Positions 16,581 through 24,556 of a DNA stretch of 64,000 nt are shown here, in pieces (position 1 is the stretch's first letter; every line of letters begins with the position of its first letter). The position numbers and the translations under genes are program-made. Source of the stretch: Gordonia polyisoprenivorans (GTDB lineage: Bacteria > Actinomycetota > Actinomycetes > Mycobacteriales > Mycobacteriaceae); NCBI RefSeq assembly GCF_017654315.1, contig NZ_CP072203.1:682001-746000 (forward strand), written 5' to 3'. The notes beneath the pieces are model-generated. The model made no database searches. It was not told where the DNA came from and worked only from the letters and a program-made list of their open reading frames with translations.

Positions 16581-17770
16581 CCGAACAGCCCACAGTCCCG
16601 GCGGAAGACGGAGCGAACCAGCGTGACCGGCGATGGCGGCTCGTCCTCGGCGACCCCGCCGCCGAACAGTTCGCCGGACTCGGCGGCGCCGACCTCGAGA
16701 TGGACGGCGCACTCGCCGCACTCTACGACGCAGACTCCACCAACAGACGCGGCGGACTCGGGGCATCAGCGCCGTCGGTCGCGCGGTGGCTCGGTGACAT
16801 CCGAAAGTACTTTCCGTCCACCGTCGTTCAGGTGATGCAGCACGATGCCGTGACCCGGCTGAACCTGCATGCGTTGCTCACCGAACCGGAGCTGATCGAC
16901 AGCGTCGAACCCGACGTCGACATGGTCACCACCTTGATCGGCCTCGGCCGCGCGATCCCGGAGAGCTCCAAGGCTTCCGCGCGGGCGTTGGTACGCAAGG
17001 TCGTCGACGAGGTCGAGAAGCGGATCGCCGAACGCACACGCAGCGCCGTCGGTGCCGCGGTGGACCGTGCCAGCCGCGTGCACCGACCGAAACTTCGTGA
17101 CATCGACTGGAATGCCACGATCGCGCGTAACCTGCACAACTACCTGCCGGAGCAGAAGACCATCGTTCCCGAACGCCTCGTCGGGCATGGGCGGCGCGCC
17201 CAGGTGGTGAGCAAGGACATCATCCTCGCGATCGACCAGTCCGGGTCGATGGCGAGATCCATTGTGTACGCCTCGATCTTCGGTGCGGTGATCGCGACCA
17301 TGCGGTCGGTGCGGACCTCGCTGGTGGTCTTTGACACCGAAGTCGTCGACCTCACCGATCACCTCGACGACCCGGTGGACGTGCTGTTCGGGACCGCGCT
17401 CGGCGGTGGGACCGACATCAACCGCGCCATCGCGTACTGCCAGGACCTGATCACCCGGCCCAACGACAGTATCTTCGTGCTCATCTCCGACCTGTACGAG
17501 GGCGGGGTGCGCGACGAGATGCTCAAGCGGGTCGCCCACATGCAGGCCGCGGGTGCGCAGGTGGTGGTGCTGCTCGCGTTGTCCGATGAGGGCGCACCGG
17601 CGTTCGACCGTGAGATCGCCGGAGCACTGGCGGCCATGGGCATTCCGGCCTTCGCCTGCACCCCCGACGCCTTCCCCGACCTGCTCGCCGTCGCCATCAA
17701 TCGCGGCGACATCGTCGGATGGGCCGACGCCAACGAACTGTCCCGACGCGGGATGAGTGACGACGAGTAG
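16577..17770 (+). CDS. VWA (MIDAS) protein, last gene of the MoxR cassette
   Basis: A 397-residue protein with a C-terminal von Willebrand A domain. The metal-ion-dependent adhesion site is complete: D220-x-S222-x-S224 (IDQSGSM), T279 in GGGTD and D305 in ISDLYEGG. The N-terminal 200 residues are helical (DMVTTLIGLGR, KVVDEVEKRIAER) and probably contact the ATPase. MoxR-VWA pairs act as chaperones that deliver metal or remodel a partner. The overlapping ATGA start indicates coupling to the DUF5682 gene. It ends the cassette; the next gene is convergent, 14 bases away. Confidence 0.88.
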   Translation: MTEQPTVPAEDGANQRDRRWRLVLGDPAAEQFAGLGGADLEMDGALAALYDADSTNRRGGLGASAPSVARWLGDIRKYFPSTVVQVMQHDAVTRLNLHALLTEPELIDSVEPDVDMVTTLIGLGRAIPESSKASARALVRKVVDEVEKRIAERTRSAVGAAVDRASRVHRPKLRDIDWNATIARNLHNYLPEQKTIVPERLVGHGRRAQVVSKDIILAIDQSGSMARSIVYASIFGAVIATMRSVRTSLVVFDTEVVDLTDHLDDPVDVLFGTALGGGTDINRAIAYCQDLITRPNDSIFVLISDLYEGGVRDEMLKRVAHMQAAGAQVVVLLALSDEGAPAFDREIAGALAAMGIPAFACTPDAFPDLLAVAINRGDIVGWADANELSRRGMSDDE

Positions 17771-17784
17771 CGGGGCCGGGAGGC

Positions 17785-18660
17785 TCAATCAAGTTGTCGG
17801 CGAATGATTTCCGCCAGCTCGGCCGGCGCGTCGCTCTGCACCGAGTGGCCCGCGTCGGCGACGGTGATCACCTGAGTCGTCGGCTGCAGCTCGCGGACGC
17901 GCGCGATGTCGTCATCGGTCGTGAACGCCGACCGTCCACCTTCGACGAGGGTGAGCGGTGCACGGACCGCAGCGAGGTCGTCCCACAGCGGCGCCGGATC
18001 GGGAGCTTCACGCATCCGGTCGTAACGCCAGACCCACACACCGTCGTCGCGTTGTCGGGTGTTGTGGATGACGCCCCGACGGACCGATCCGCGGGAGCGA
18101 TTAGGGGACGCGGCCGCGGTGAGGTCGACGATCTCCTCGAGTGTCGAGAACTCCTGCGGCCCTTCGATCAACGCGACCGTGCCGCGCGCCGCAGCAGTGA
18201 GATCGGCAGCGCGACGCGGTGATTCCGGAGTGACGTCGACGAGGACGGCCCGCGGTACCGAGTCGGGAGCGATCGCGGCGATCCGCAGCGTCGTCAAACC
18301 GCCGAGCGACATCCCGACGACGAGGTCGGCATCGGGGGCAAGTTCACGCAGGACCGGGAGGAGGGTGTCGGCACTGACGTGAGGGCGGTAGTCGTGATCG
18401 TCGCGCCACGACGAATGCCCGTGGCCGGGCAGGTCGACGGCGAGGGCGGGCACGTCGAGGTGCAACAGCATCGTGTCCCAGGTGTGGGCGTTCTGCCCGC
18501 CGCCGTGCAGCAACACCACCCGTGGTGACGCGGGCGTCCACGCGAGCGCGCTGATCCGCTGTCCGGCGACGTCGGCGTCGACGCGAGTGACCTGCGGCAG
18601 CGGTTCGGTGCGGCCGATCTCGTCGGCGATCTCGGCAAGCAGGGCGAACTCGGAGGTCAT
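17785..18660 (-). CDS. Alpha/beta hydrolase
   Basis: A 291-residue alpha/beta-fold hydrolase. The oxyanion region is LLHGGGQNAHTW, the nucleophile elbow VVGMSLGGL (Ser in G-x-S-x-G), and the catalytic His lies in ADAGHSVQSD near the C-terminus; the acid is probably in the LVEGGRSAFTTDDD region. Acts on esters or similar bonds; no substrate can be given. It lies convergent to the VWA gene with almost no spacer, so it is not part of that operon. Confidence 0.85.
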   Translation of the reverse strand: MTSEFALLAEIADEIGRTEPLPQVTRVDADVAGQRISALAWTPASPRVVLLHGGGQNAHTWDTMLLHLDVPALAVDLPGHGHSSWRDDHDYRPHVSADTLLPVLRELAPDADLVVGMSLGGLTTLRIAAIAPDSVPRAVLVDVTPESPRRAADLTAAARGTVALIEGPQEFSTLEEIVDLTAAASPNRSRGSVRRGVIHNTRQRDDGVWVWRYDRMREAPDPAPLWDDLAAVRAPLTLVEGGRSAFTTDDDIARVRELQPTTQVITVADAGHSVQSDAPAELAEIIRRQLD

Positions 18661-18785
18661 CGGTCGAGGTTACGACGGTGACGGCCGGGTGCCGAGCTTT
18701 GGGCCCACAGCGATCGGCCACGACGGCGCCCCGTGTGGACTACCGTCGCCCTCAGGGGCAACGGAACCAACCAGAGGAGTTCACG

Positions 18786-19091
18786 ATGACCACACTCGCG
18801 GCAACAGAGATTCTCGCCCGATCGTCGACCACCACAAGCGTCGGCTGGATCGGCTACATCATCATCGGCGCCCTCGCCGGCTGGATCGCCGGGAAGATCA
18901 TGAAGGGCGGCGGCTCGGGTCTGCTACTCAACATCGTGATCGGCATCGTCGGCGCGCTGATCGGCGGCTTCCTGTTGAGCTTCTTCGTCGACACCGCGTC
19001 CGGAGGCTGGTGGTTCACGCTGTTCACCGCGATCCTCGGATCGGTGATCCTGCTGTGGATCCTCGGGCTGGTGCAGCGCTCCCGGACCTGA
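18786..19091 (+). CDS. GlsB/YeaQ/YmgE-family stress membrane protein
   Basis: A 101-residue integral membrane protein with three hydrophobic segments (about 20-38, 46-67, 77-97) and the family glycine patterns GYIIIGALAGWIAGKIMKG and IVIGIVGALIGG. These small proteins are linked to general stress responses; mechanism unknown. The ATG at 18786 is preceded by AGAGGAG. Single-gene unit. Confidence 0.85.
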   Translation: MTTLAATEILARSSTTTSVGWIGYIIIGALAGWIAGKIMKGGGSGLLLNIVIGIVGALIGGFLLSFFVDTASGGWWFTLFTAILGSVILLWILGLVQRSRT

Positions 19092-19104
19092 GTGTGCGTG
19101 CGGG

Positions 19105-19554
19105 TCAGGCGGTTGCGAGATACTGCCCGGCCCGCGCCAGGATCTGCTGGGCGCGACGGGCATCCAGTGAATGGATGCGACCGTCGGTGATCTCGGTCTG
19201 ACCGGCCAGACGCAGGAGCAGTGCGGCCAGCGCCGACCCGGTGCGCGACGGGATCACCAGTAGCGTCGCCGTCGTCGTGGGTGTCGTCAGCGTCATCAGC
19301 GGCGGGACCGCAGGCGCATCCGCAGAATCGAGACCGGGATACCGGCGGAAGCTCTGCCAATTGACCTCGATCGCCGTGATCTCCCCGAGGACCGGCGCCA
19401 CCGCCGTCGACAACCGGCTCAACTCGTCGGCGATCTGGACGGTGTAGGGATACCAGGCCCCGGCCACCGCGGCTTTCGGGTCGCTGCACAGGCGGACTCG
19501 CGTGGGGCCGAGAGTCACCGAGGGTCGGCCGGGGGTTGCATTCACTGCGCACAT
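19105..19554 (-). CDS. DUF5994-type protein
   Basis: A protein of about 149 residues of the actinobacterial DUF5994 type: GAWYPYTVQIADELSRLSTA, IEVNWQSFRRYP and TLLVIPSRTGSALAALLLRLAG follow the family pattern of a WW/WY motif, an N..W..P segment and an LLV(V/I)P strand. Function unknown. The start is uncertain: ATG at 19554 is used, but in-frame ATG 19578 and GTG 19608 also exist and none has a good Shine-Dalgarno. Confidence 0.7.
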   Translation of the reverse strand: MCAVNATPGRPSVTLGPTRVRLCSDPKAAVAGAWYPYTVQIADELSRLSTAVAPVLGEITAIEVNWQSFRRYPGLDSADAPAVPPLMTLTTPTTTATLLVIPSRTGSALAALLLRLAGQTEITDGRIHSLDARRAQQILARAGQYLATA

Positions 19555-19785
19555 TCCTGACTTGCGGTCTTCCCGCATCGGATGACCAACACACGACCAC
19601 GCGTCCACGTTGGGTATGAGTGCGAATCAGCTACCTGGGACTATACGCCACCGAGTGTGGGGTGCCGGGGAGCGCAGCGGCGTGCGGGTGCGGTCGCACG
19701 GGGGAGAATGTTCGCAGTGGTAACGATCCGGCCGGCCGCAGCGACATCCCCCACACAGTCACGAGTCGGGGAGAAGGAGAGCTCC

Positions 19786-20244
19786 ATGACATCGACTCCA
19801 TCACCGACTTCGCGGGGCACGGTCGCGCGCTGGGCAGCCATCGCCGCGACCGCGGCCATCGCCACGACACTCGGAACCGGTGCCGCCGCAGCCGACGACG
19901 GCAACACCAGCACCACCCTGTACACGCTGGCGAGCACCGGAGCGTGTGCGGGAACCCTCACCGCAGGTGTCAGTCACTACCCCAACGAAGCCGACCTCGT
20001 CGCCAATGGCACCCTCCACGGCGTCGGGTCATGTTCTCTCGACGTCGATTTCGTCTTCACGAGCCGTGCCGACGGACACACCGCGACCTTCACCCGCCAC
20101 TTCTCGGGACCGGGATTCATCGGCCTGCCCGGCGCCGACATCGTCTCACCCGGTGCGCCGGGCGCATACGACGTGACCGTCAGCCCGCGTGCCCCTCACC
20201 TCGGTGGGCAGCGGCTGACGATCGACACCGTGTATCGGGGATGA
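19786..20244 (+). CDS. Secreted protein of unknown function
   Basis: A 152-residue exported protein. Residues 1-36 are a signal peptide (RGTVARWAAIAATAAIATT then AAAADD). The mature chain has two cysteines (GACAGT and GSCSLD) likely in a disulfide, and is rich in beta-strand-like Thr/Val stretches ending in RLTIDTVYRG. No family recognised. The ATG is set by a GAGAAGGAG Shine-Dalgarno. It is convergent with the next small secreted protein, 12 bases apart. Confidence 0.75.
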   Translation: MTSTPSPTSRGTVARWAAIAATAAIATTLGTGAAAADDGNTSTTLYTLASTGACAGTLTAGVSHYPNEADLVANGTLHGVGSCSLDVDFVFTSRADGHTATFTRHFSGPGFIGLPGADIVSPGAPGAYDVTVSPRAPHLGGQRLTIDTVYRG

Positions 20245-20256
20245 GTGCGCCGTCGG

Positions 20257-20760
20257 TCATCCGCAGGTCGAGAGGTCCTCACCCTTGCGACAGAACACGA
20301 CGGAGTCCGCTTGTGGATAGACCGCGAGCAGCAGTGCGTTGTGTTCGCCGCGCTGCCCGATGATCGCCTGATACTGCTGGCCTGCGGCGAGCACGCCCTT
20401 GCTGCCTGCGCCGGTCTTGCTGATCGGGCGGTCGATCGTGGTCAGGATTCCGCATTTCTGGAAGATTTCGGCGCGCTGGGGATTCCAGGTCAGCGTCCAC
20501 GTCTCGGTGTTGGCGGTGTTGTCGCCGAACGTGATCTTGCCGCTGCCGTTGTTGTCGAGGACGATCTCCTTGGCCCCGTAGCCGACCCAGTCGCCCACGA
20601 ACGGCGCGCGATCCGAGCAACCGGTGCTCGGCGCCGTCGTGGCAGGCGGATGGCTGTACTGCGGATCCTTGGTGCCGCCGGCATGTGCCGTGGCGGGCAG
20701 GGTCACCGCGAGTGCGGCAGCGCAGAGTGCCGCGGCGCCAAGGGTTCTCAATCGATTCAC
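20257..20760 (-). CDS. Secreted protein of unknown function
   Basis: A 167-residue exported protein with a signal peptide (residues 1-27, ending THAHAG-like ATAHAGG) and three mature cysteines (GCSDRAPF, KCGILTT, FCRKG, the C-terminal CG adding a fourth). The middle (VGDWVGYGAKEIVLDNNGSGKITF) resembles the beta-rich lipocalin-like layout of small actinobacterial secreted proteins, but I do not recognise a family. The GTG start at 20760 has GGGAG upstream. Confidence 0.7.
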   Translation of the reverse strand: MNRLRTLGAAALCAAALAVTLPATAHAGGTKDPQYSHPPATTAPSTGCSDRAPFVGDWVGYGAKEIVLDNNGSGKITFGDNTANTETWTLTWNPQRAEIFQKCGILTTIDRPISKTGAGSKGVLAAGQQYQAIIGQRGEHNALLLAVYPQADSVVFCRKGEDLSTCG

Positions 20761-20905
20761 GAAGACTCCCGAAGTGGTGGAAGGGACAGCGGGTCGTTCC
20801 CGGACATTACGCAGGGATCGGGGCGACCGTTGTCGGCCATTCGGGTGAAAGCGGGTGTAACCGTCCGAACGGACTACGGGCTGAACGGATCACGGGCTGA
20901 ACGGA

Positions 20906-22636
20906 CTATGTGCTGGTGGCCCGCCAGGTCGTGGTGACCGGCACGTCGTCGTCCCAGGGTTGGCGGGTGACGAGGTCGGCGACGTTGACGTAGCCACGTT
21001 CGAATTCGCCGGTGGCGGCGTCGACGAGGCGGTACTGCTGGGTCTGATGCTGGATGGGTTGGGCGTCGAGCAGGACGATGCGGACCTCGCCCGGCTCGAA
21101 ATGGCAACGGCGTTGCAGGGATTCGATGAGCTGCTCGTTGGACAGGTGACCGTCGCCGAAGTTCCAGCCCATCGCGGTGCTGCAGATGCGTTCACCATCG
21201 GTGAGAACGTAGCCGGTCTCGTCGTGCGGGGCCATGGCCCGGTGGGCGAGGGTGAACAGCGCCCTGCCGTGACTGTTGAACGCGCGGAACGCATATCCCA
21301 TGTACAGCGGGATCTGGGCGGCCTCCGGGCTGCCGTAGAACCGTTCGAGTTGCGCGGTGGGCATGGATGCGATGGCGACGATGCCGCTCTCGATCTTCGC
21401 CGACGCCGATGGCTTCACACACCACAGCGAGGTGTCCCAGTTTCCTGCGTAGTAACGCATCCCGGGTAGGAACGACACCTTGCGCGGGAACAGATTTCCC
21501 ACGATGACGGTGCCCGCGGACACGCAGAACAGCACGATCGGCCACGGGGAGTGAAGATCGGCGAGGCCGATACCCGGGTGTCCGATGAAGACGGCGACGA
21601 TCCCGAACATCATGAAGACGTTCCACTCCAGCGGTACGCCCATCGGGATCGACGAGAGGATGCCGAAGTGGAAGACGAGCATGACACCGGCGGCAACCGC
21701 GGTGAGCCATCCGCCGCTGGAGAAGAACAACACCAGTGGCACCAAGCCCTCGACGGCGGTGGAGACGTGTGCGATCCAGCGGGAGCGCCGTCCGGGACGC
21801 AGGTCGTCCGGAAAGTGTTCGAAGAACGTGCGTTTGATGGCCGGTGACCGCCAGATCGGGTTGTTCGACATCATCGTGGCGATCACGAACGGGAAGTGCT
21901 TGTTGAGTTTGCTCGTCGCCGCGCCGACCCAGATGACGAGGAAGACGAGTTTGGCGCCGAGGATCATGTCGGTGCTGACGAACAGGAACGTCACGCAGAA
22001 CGCGCCGTACACCTCGCCGCGGGCGGCGAGGAAGACCGTCTTGTCGCGCAGGCCCAGGACTGCGAGCAGTGCGATGATCGTCGCGATCTGCCAGATCGGC
22101 AGAACCCCGGCATCGGAGTGCAGGTCGCCGGTCGAGCGTGATCCCGAGCTCGCGAGTGCCACCACGATCATCACCAGGAGTGCCGCGTAGAGGGTGATGT
22201 CGAAGGGGCCGCGGGTGTCGCCGGCGGTGAGTGGGACCTGGGGCCAGGGTGGCTGGCGAATGGTCTTGAGGCGCAACCAGTAGAGGATCGACCCCATCGG
22301 CGGAAAGAATCGGTTGTTGAGAGGGCCGAAGCCGCAACCGAATCCGACGACCTCGAACAACATCGTGTAGAGCACGACCTTCTGGAAGACGATCGGCTCG
22401 TTGTACCAGGAGGTGACATCGAGGATGCCGTGGATACCGGGCGTGGCCACCACGATCGCCCAGCCGATGACGATGTAGGCGAGGATCTTGCCGACGTAGA
22501 GCAAGTGCAACGCCACCGGCGTACCGAAACCGACCTCGGCCCAGTGCCGCGCCATCGGCTTGATCTTTTCGGCGCGGCTGCCCTGGCTCCAGGTGGGAAA
22601 GTCGATGTCAGGGGTGTTCTGCTGGAGAAATCCCAT
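20906..22636 (-). CDS. DUF3556-type multi-pass membrane protein
   Basis: A 576-residue membrane protein of the mycobacterial/Gordonia DUF3556 type. It opens with PDIDFPTWSQGSRAEKIKP and contains about nine hydrophobic segments (for example LLYVGKILAYIVIGWAIVV, LVFLVIWVGAATSKL and VFMMFGIVAVFIGHPG), followed by a soluble C-terminal region of about 170 residues ending in a WRATST tail. Function is unknown to me; the family is restricted to mycolic-acid bacteria, so a cell-envelope or lipid role is plausible. The GAGGAG Shine-Dalgarno is ten bases from the ATG, and an 18-bp inverted repeat lies 47 bases upstream. Confidence 0.8.
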   Translation of the reverse strand: MGFLQQNTPDIDFPTWSQGSRAEKIKPMARHWAEVGFGTPVALHLLYVGKILAYIVIGWAIVVATPGIHGILDVTSWYNEPIVFQKVVLYTMLFEVVGFGCGFGPLNNRFFPPMGSILYWLRLKTIRQPPWPQVPLTAGDTRGPFDITLYAALLVMIVVALASSGSRSTGDLHSDAGVLPIWQIATIIALLAVLGLRDKTVFLAARGEVYGAFCVTFLFVSTDMILGAKLVFLVIWVGAATSKLNKHFPFVIATMMSNNPIWRSPAIKRTFFEHFPDDLRPGRRSRWIAHVSTAVEGLVPLVLFFSSGGWLTAVAAGVMLVFHFGILSSIPMGVPLEWNVFMMFGIVAVFIGHPGIGLADLHSPWPIVLFCVSAGTVIVGNLFPRKVSFLPGMRYYAGNWDTSLWCVKPSASAKIESGIVAIASMPTAQLERFYGSPEAAQIPLYMGYAFRAFNSHGRALFTLAHRAMAPHDETGYVLTDGERICSTAMGWNFGDGHLSNEQLIESLQRRCHFEPGEVRIVLLDAQPIQHQTQQYRLVDAATGEFERGYVNVADLVTRQPWDDDVPVTTTWRATST

Positions 22637-22682
22637 TCGTGTTCGCGCTCCTCGATCACTGTGCCGTGACCGAACCTAACAA

Positions 22683-22700
22683 ACCAAGCGAGCGCTTGGT
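22683..22700. promoter_or_regulatory. TetR-type operator upstream of the DUF3556 gene
   Basis: ACCAAGCG-AG-CGCTTGGT, perfect 8-bp arms with a 2-bp centre, 47 bases before the DUF3556 start codon. The form is typical of TetR operators in mycolic-acid bacteria. No TetR gene is adjacent, so the regulator is elsewhere. Confidence 0.5.
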
Positions 22701-22742
22701 GGGTGAACGGGGTGTCCGGGGCTTGGGGACCGGGCACGCGGG

Positions 22743-22831
22743 GGGTGCGAATATAACTTCCACCGAATCGCGCGAAAACGGCCGAAAATCGGGGTCGGTG
22801 GTCCGCTCAGGTGGAAGCTGTATTCACACCC
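22743..22831 (-). repeat. 89-bp palindromic element, left copy
   Basis: Terminal arms GGGTGCGAATATAACTTCC.. (22743-22764) and its inverted partner (22810-22831) agree at 19 of 22 positions. The reverse complement aligns without gaps to 23834-23922 across the whole length; in a 49-base core 36 bases agree. It lies upstream of the AbiEi/DUF559-type gene. Confidence 0.75.
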
Positions 22832-22883
22832 GGGCTGTCGGGTACCGCGGTTGTCCACAGATTCGCCGCGGAGCGCGATCGAG

Positions 22884-22898
22884 GCCCGGAATCCGGGC
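22884..22898. promoter_or_regulatory. Operator-like palindrome before the AbiEi/DUF559-type gene
   Basis: GCCCGGA-A-TCCGGGC, a perfect 15-base palindrome, 24 bases before the ATG of the next gene. It would suit autoregulation by that gene's N-terminal wing-helix domain; this is inference. Confidence 0.4.
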
Positions 22899-22922
22899 AA
22901 TCGCACGGCACACTCTCGGGTC

Positions 22923-23825
22923 ATGACTCCCGCCGATCTCACCTCAGCCGCCGATGACCGCTGGTTCGGTGTCTTCTCGTTCGCTGAACTCACCCGACGC
23001 GGAATGGGCCAATCACAGGTGACCCGAATGGCCAAGAGCGGAGATCTACGTCCTCTTCGCCGCGGGTGGTACGCGACCCCGTACGCCGATAGCCGCGTGG
23101 CGGAGGCTGTTGCCGCCAACGGGGTGTGCAGTTGTGTGACCGCGCTCGACCTGCACGACGTGTGGGTGCCGCCGTACGGGAATCGGGTTCACGTGCGGTC
23201 GCGGGAGTCCGGGCATCGCAGTGGTCGGGCGAACCGCTTCTGTCGCCGCTACGGCCGTCCGCTCCCGGAGATCTACCCTGTCGACGACGTCCTCACCGCT
23301 CTCGCCCACGCCATCAAGTGTCTGGACACCGAAGGGATCATCGCGGTGTGCGACTCGATCCTTCACCGAGGTCTCGCTGAGATGTGCGATCTGCGCGAGG
23401 TGTTCGCCGCCGCTCCCGAACGAATTCGGAAATTGCTGGACCGTTGCGACGATCGAGCCGAGTCGGGGACCGAATCCATCATGCGACTGCGGCTGCTCGC
23501 GATGGGGTTGTCGGTGGCAGTGCAGGTGACCATTCAGGGAATCGGACGGGTCGATCTCGTCGTCGGCAAGCGACTGATCATCGAACTTGACAGCATCAAT
23601 TTTCATGATCTCTCACCGGAACAGCGTGAAGCAGACCGCATCCGCGACGAGATGGCGCACCGGCTGGGTTACCTGCCGCTGCGGTTCTCCTACAAGCGCG
23701 TGATGTTCGCGTGGGACGAAGTCGCCGAAACCCTCGCGGCGATCCTCAGACGCGGTGACCATCTGCGCGCTCCCGCCGCGGCCGCGGACTACGACCGATC
23801 GCTTGTCGAGGATTGGTCGGCCTGA
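22923..23825 (+). CDS. AbiEi-like HTH plus DUF559/Vsr-like nuclease-fold protein
   Basis: A 300-residue protein of a class common in actinobacteria. The N-terminal part (WFGVFSFAELTRRGMGQSQVTRMAKSGDLRPLRRGWYATP) is the AbiEi-type winged-helix antitoxin domain. The C-terminal third (ESGTESIMRLRLLAMG, GRVDLVVGKRLIIELDS, DRIRDEMAHRLGYLPLRF) matches the DUF559/Vsr-like PD-(D/E)xK nuclease layout: Glu in the first helix, Asp in VDLVV and Glu in IIELD. The ATG at 22923 fits the domain start. The gene is bracketed by two inverted copies of an 89-bp palindromic element, with more palindromes downstream. Function is untested; it may be a nuclease with DNA-binding or mobility links rather than a classical antitoxin. 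Confidence 0.75.
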   Translation: MTPADLTSAADDRWFGVFSFAELTRRGMGQSQVTRMAKSGDLRPLRRGWYATPYADSRVAEAVAANGVCSCVTALDLHDVWVPPYGNRVHVRSRESGHRSGRANRFCRRYGRPLPEIYPVDDVLTALAHAIKCLDTEGIIAVCDSILHRGLAEMCDLREVFAAAPERIRKLLDRCDDRAESGTESIMRLRLLAMGLSVAVQVTIQGIGRVDLVVGKRLIIELDSINFHDLSPEQREADRIRDEMAHRLGYLPLRFSYKRVMFAWDEVAETLAAILRRGDHLRAPAAAADYDRSLVEDWSA

Positions 23826-23833
23826 CACGTCCG

Positions 23834-23922
23834 CGATACGAATACAGATTCCACGTGAGCGCGTCACCGACCCCGAAAATCGGGCGTTTTGGACCACATC
23901 GGTGGAAGTTGTATTCGTACTC
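23834..23922 (+). repeat. 89-bp palindromic element, right copy
   Basis: Inverse-oriented partner of 22743-22831. Its own arms (23834-23855 and 23901-23922) agree at 16 of 22 positions, with TACGAATACA and TTCCAC conserved. It begins nine bases after the stop of the AbiEi/DUF559-type gene. Confidence 0.75.
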
Positions 23923-23950
23923 GTGCCTCCCCCGATCGGGGGAGGCACGA
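23921..23950. terminator. 30-bp perfect palindrome
   Basis: A perfect 30-base palindrome centred on CCCGATCGGG, with outer arms TCGTGCCTCC / GGAGGCACGA. It follows the right 89-bp element and precedes the next plus-strand gene. A terminator is possible; a site for a protein is equally possible. Confidence 0.5.
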
Positions 23951-23978
23951 ATCCACCGGTGGATCCGCCGATCGGCGG
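23951..23978. repeat. Two further perfect 14-bp palindromes
   Basis: ATCCACCGGTGGAT (23951-23964) and CCGCCGATCGGCGG (23965-23978) follow the 30-bp palindrome without any gap, giving three abutting palindromes in 58 bases. Confidence 0.6.
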
Positions 23979-24082
23979 GGTTCGGAACGGGTGCTCGGCG
24001 GGCAAAGTCAGTGATGTCAGAACGAACGACTTCGCCAGCCCCGACCACTCCCGGCCAGGACCCGCGGAACAGGAGGAACATC

Positions 24083-24556
24083 ATGAACATCTCGAAGAGC
24101 ATGAAGAACCGCGCACTCGCCGGAATCGCCGGCATCGGCATTGCCACCGGCCTGGCACTGGGCGGTGCCGGACTGGCCAGCGCGGGCACCGTCCCGGTCA
24201 CCCATCCCGGTGAGCCCACGATCGCGATGACGATCACCAACCACACCGACAAGACCGAATGGTTGGACGGCGCCACGGCCGGCACCGGCCAGTGGGTACA
24301 GGCCCCGCGGCAGACACTGGCTCCCGGAGCCTCGGAGATCGTGGTCTCCAACGCCCCGAACAGCCCGGAGGAGACGAACTTCGTCAACTACCGGATCGGT
24401 GCCTTCGGGCCGCGCGCCACCTATGAGATCGAGAACATGGCGGGCAACGTGAACACCGCGATGACCGGAACCTCCGGCGGCGGCCACTACTTCATCAACG
24501 CCCCGCGCATCGAGATCGGATACCCGAACGTGAACGTCTCCTACGACCTCTGGTGA
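24083..24556 (+). CDS. Secreted protein of unknown function
   Basis: A 157-residue exported protein with a signal peptide at residues 1-34 (KNRALAGIAGIGIATGLAL, then GLASAG). The mature chain has no cysteine; it carries beta-strand patterns (TIAMTITNHTDKTEWL, YRIGAFGPRATYEIENM) and ends in an aromatic motif (NVNVSYDLW). The layout recalls small aegerolysin- or pore-type beta-sandwich proteins, but I would not assign it. A textbook AGGAGG precedes the ATG. Its 3' end overlaps the convergent small gene by 16 bases. Confidence 0.75.
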   Translation: MNISKSMKNRALAGIAGIGIATGLALGGAGLASAGTVPVTHPGEPTIAMTITNHTDKTEWLDGATAGTGQWVQAPRQTLAPGASEIVVSNAPNSPEETNFVNYRIGAFGPRATYEIENMAGNVNTAMTGTSGGGHYFINAPRIEIGYPNVNVSYDLW

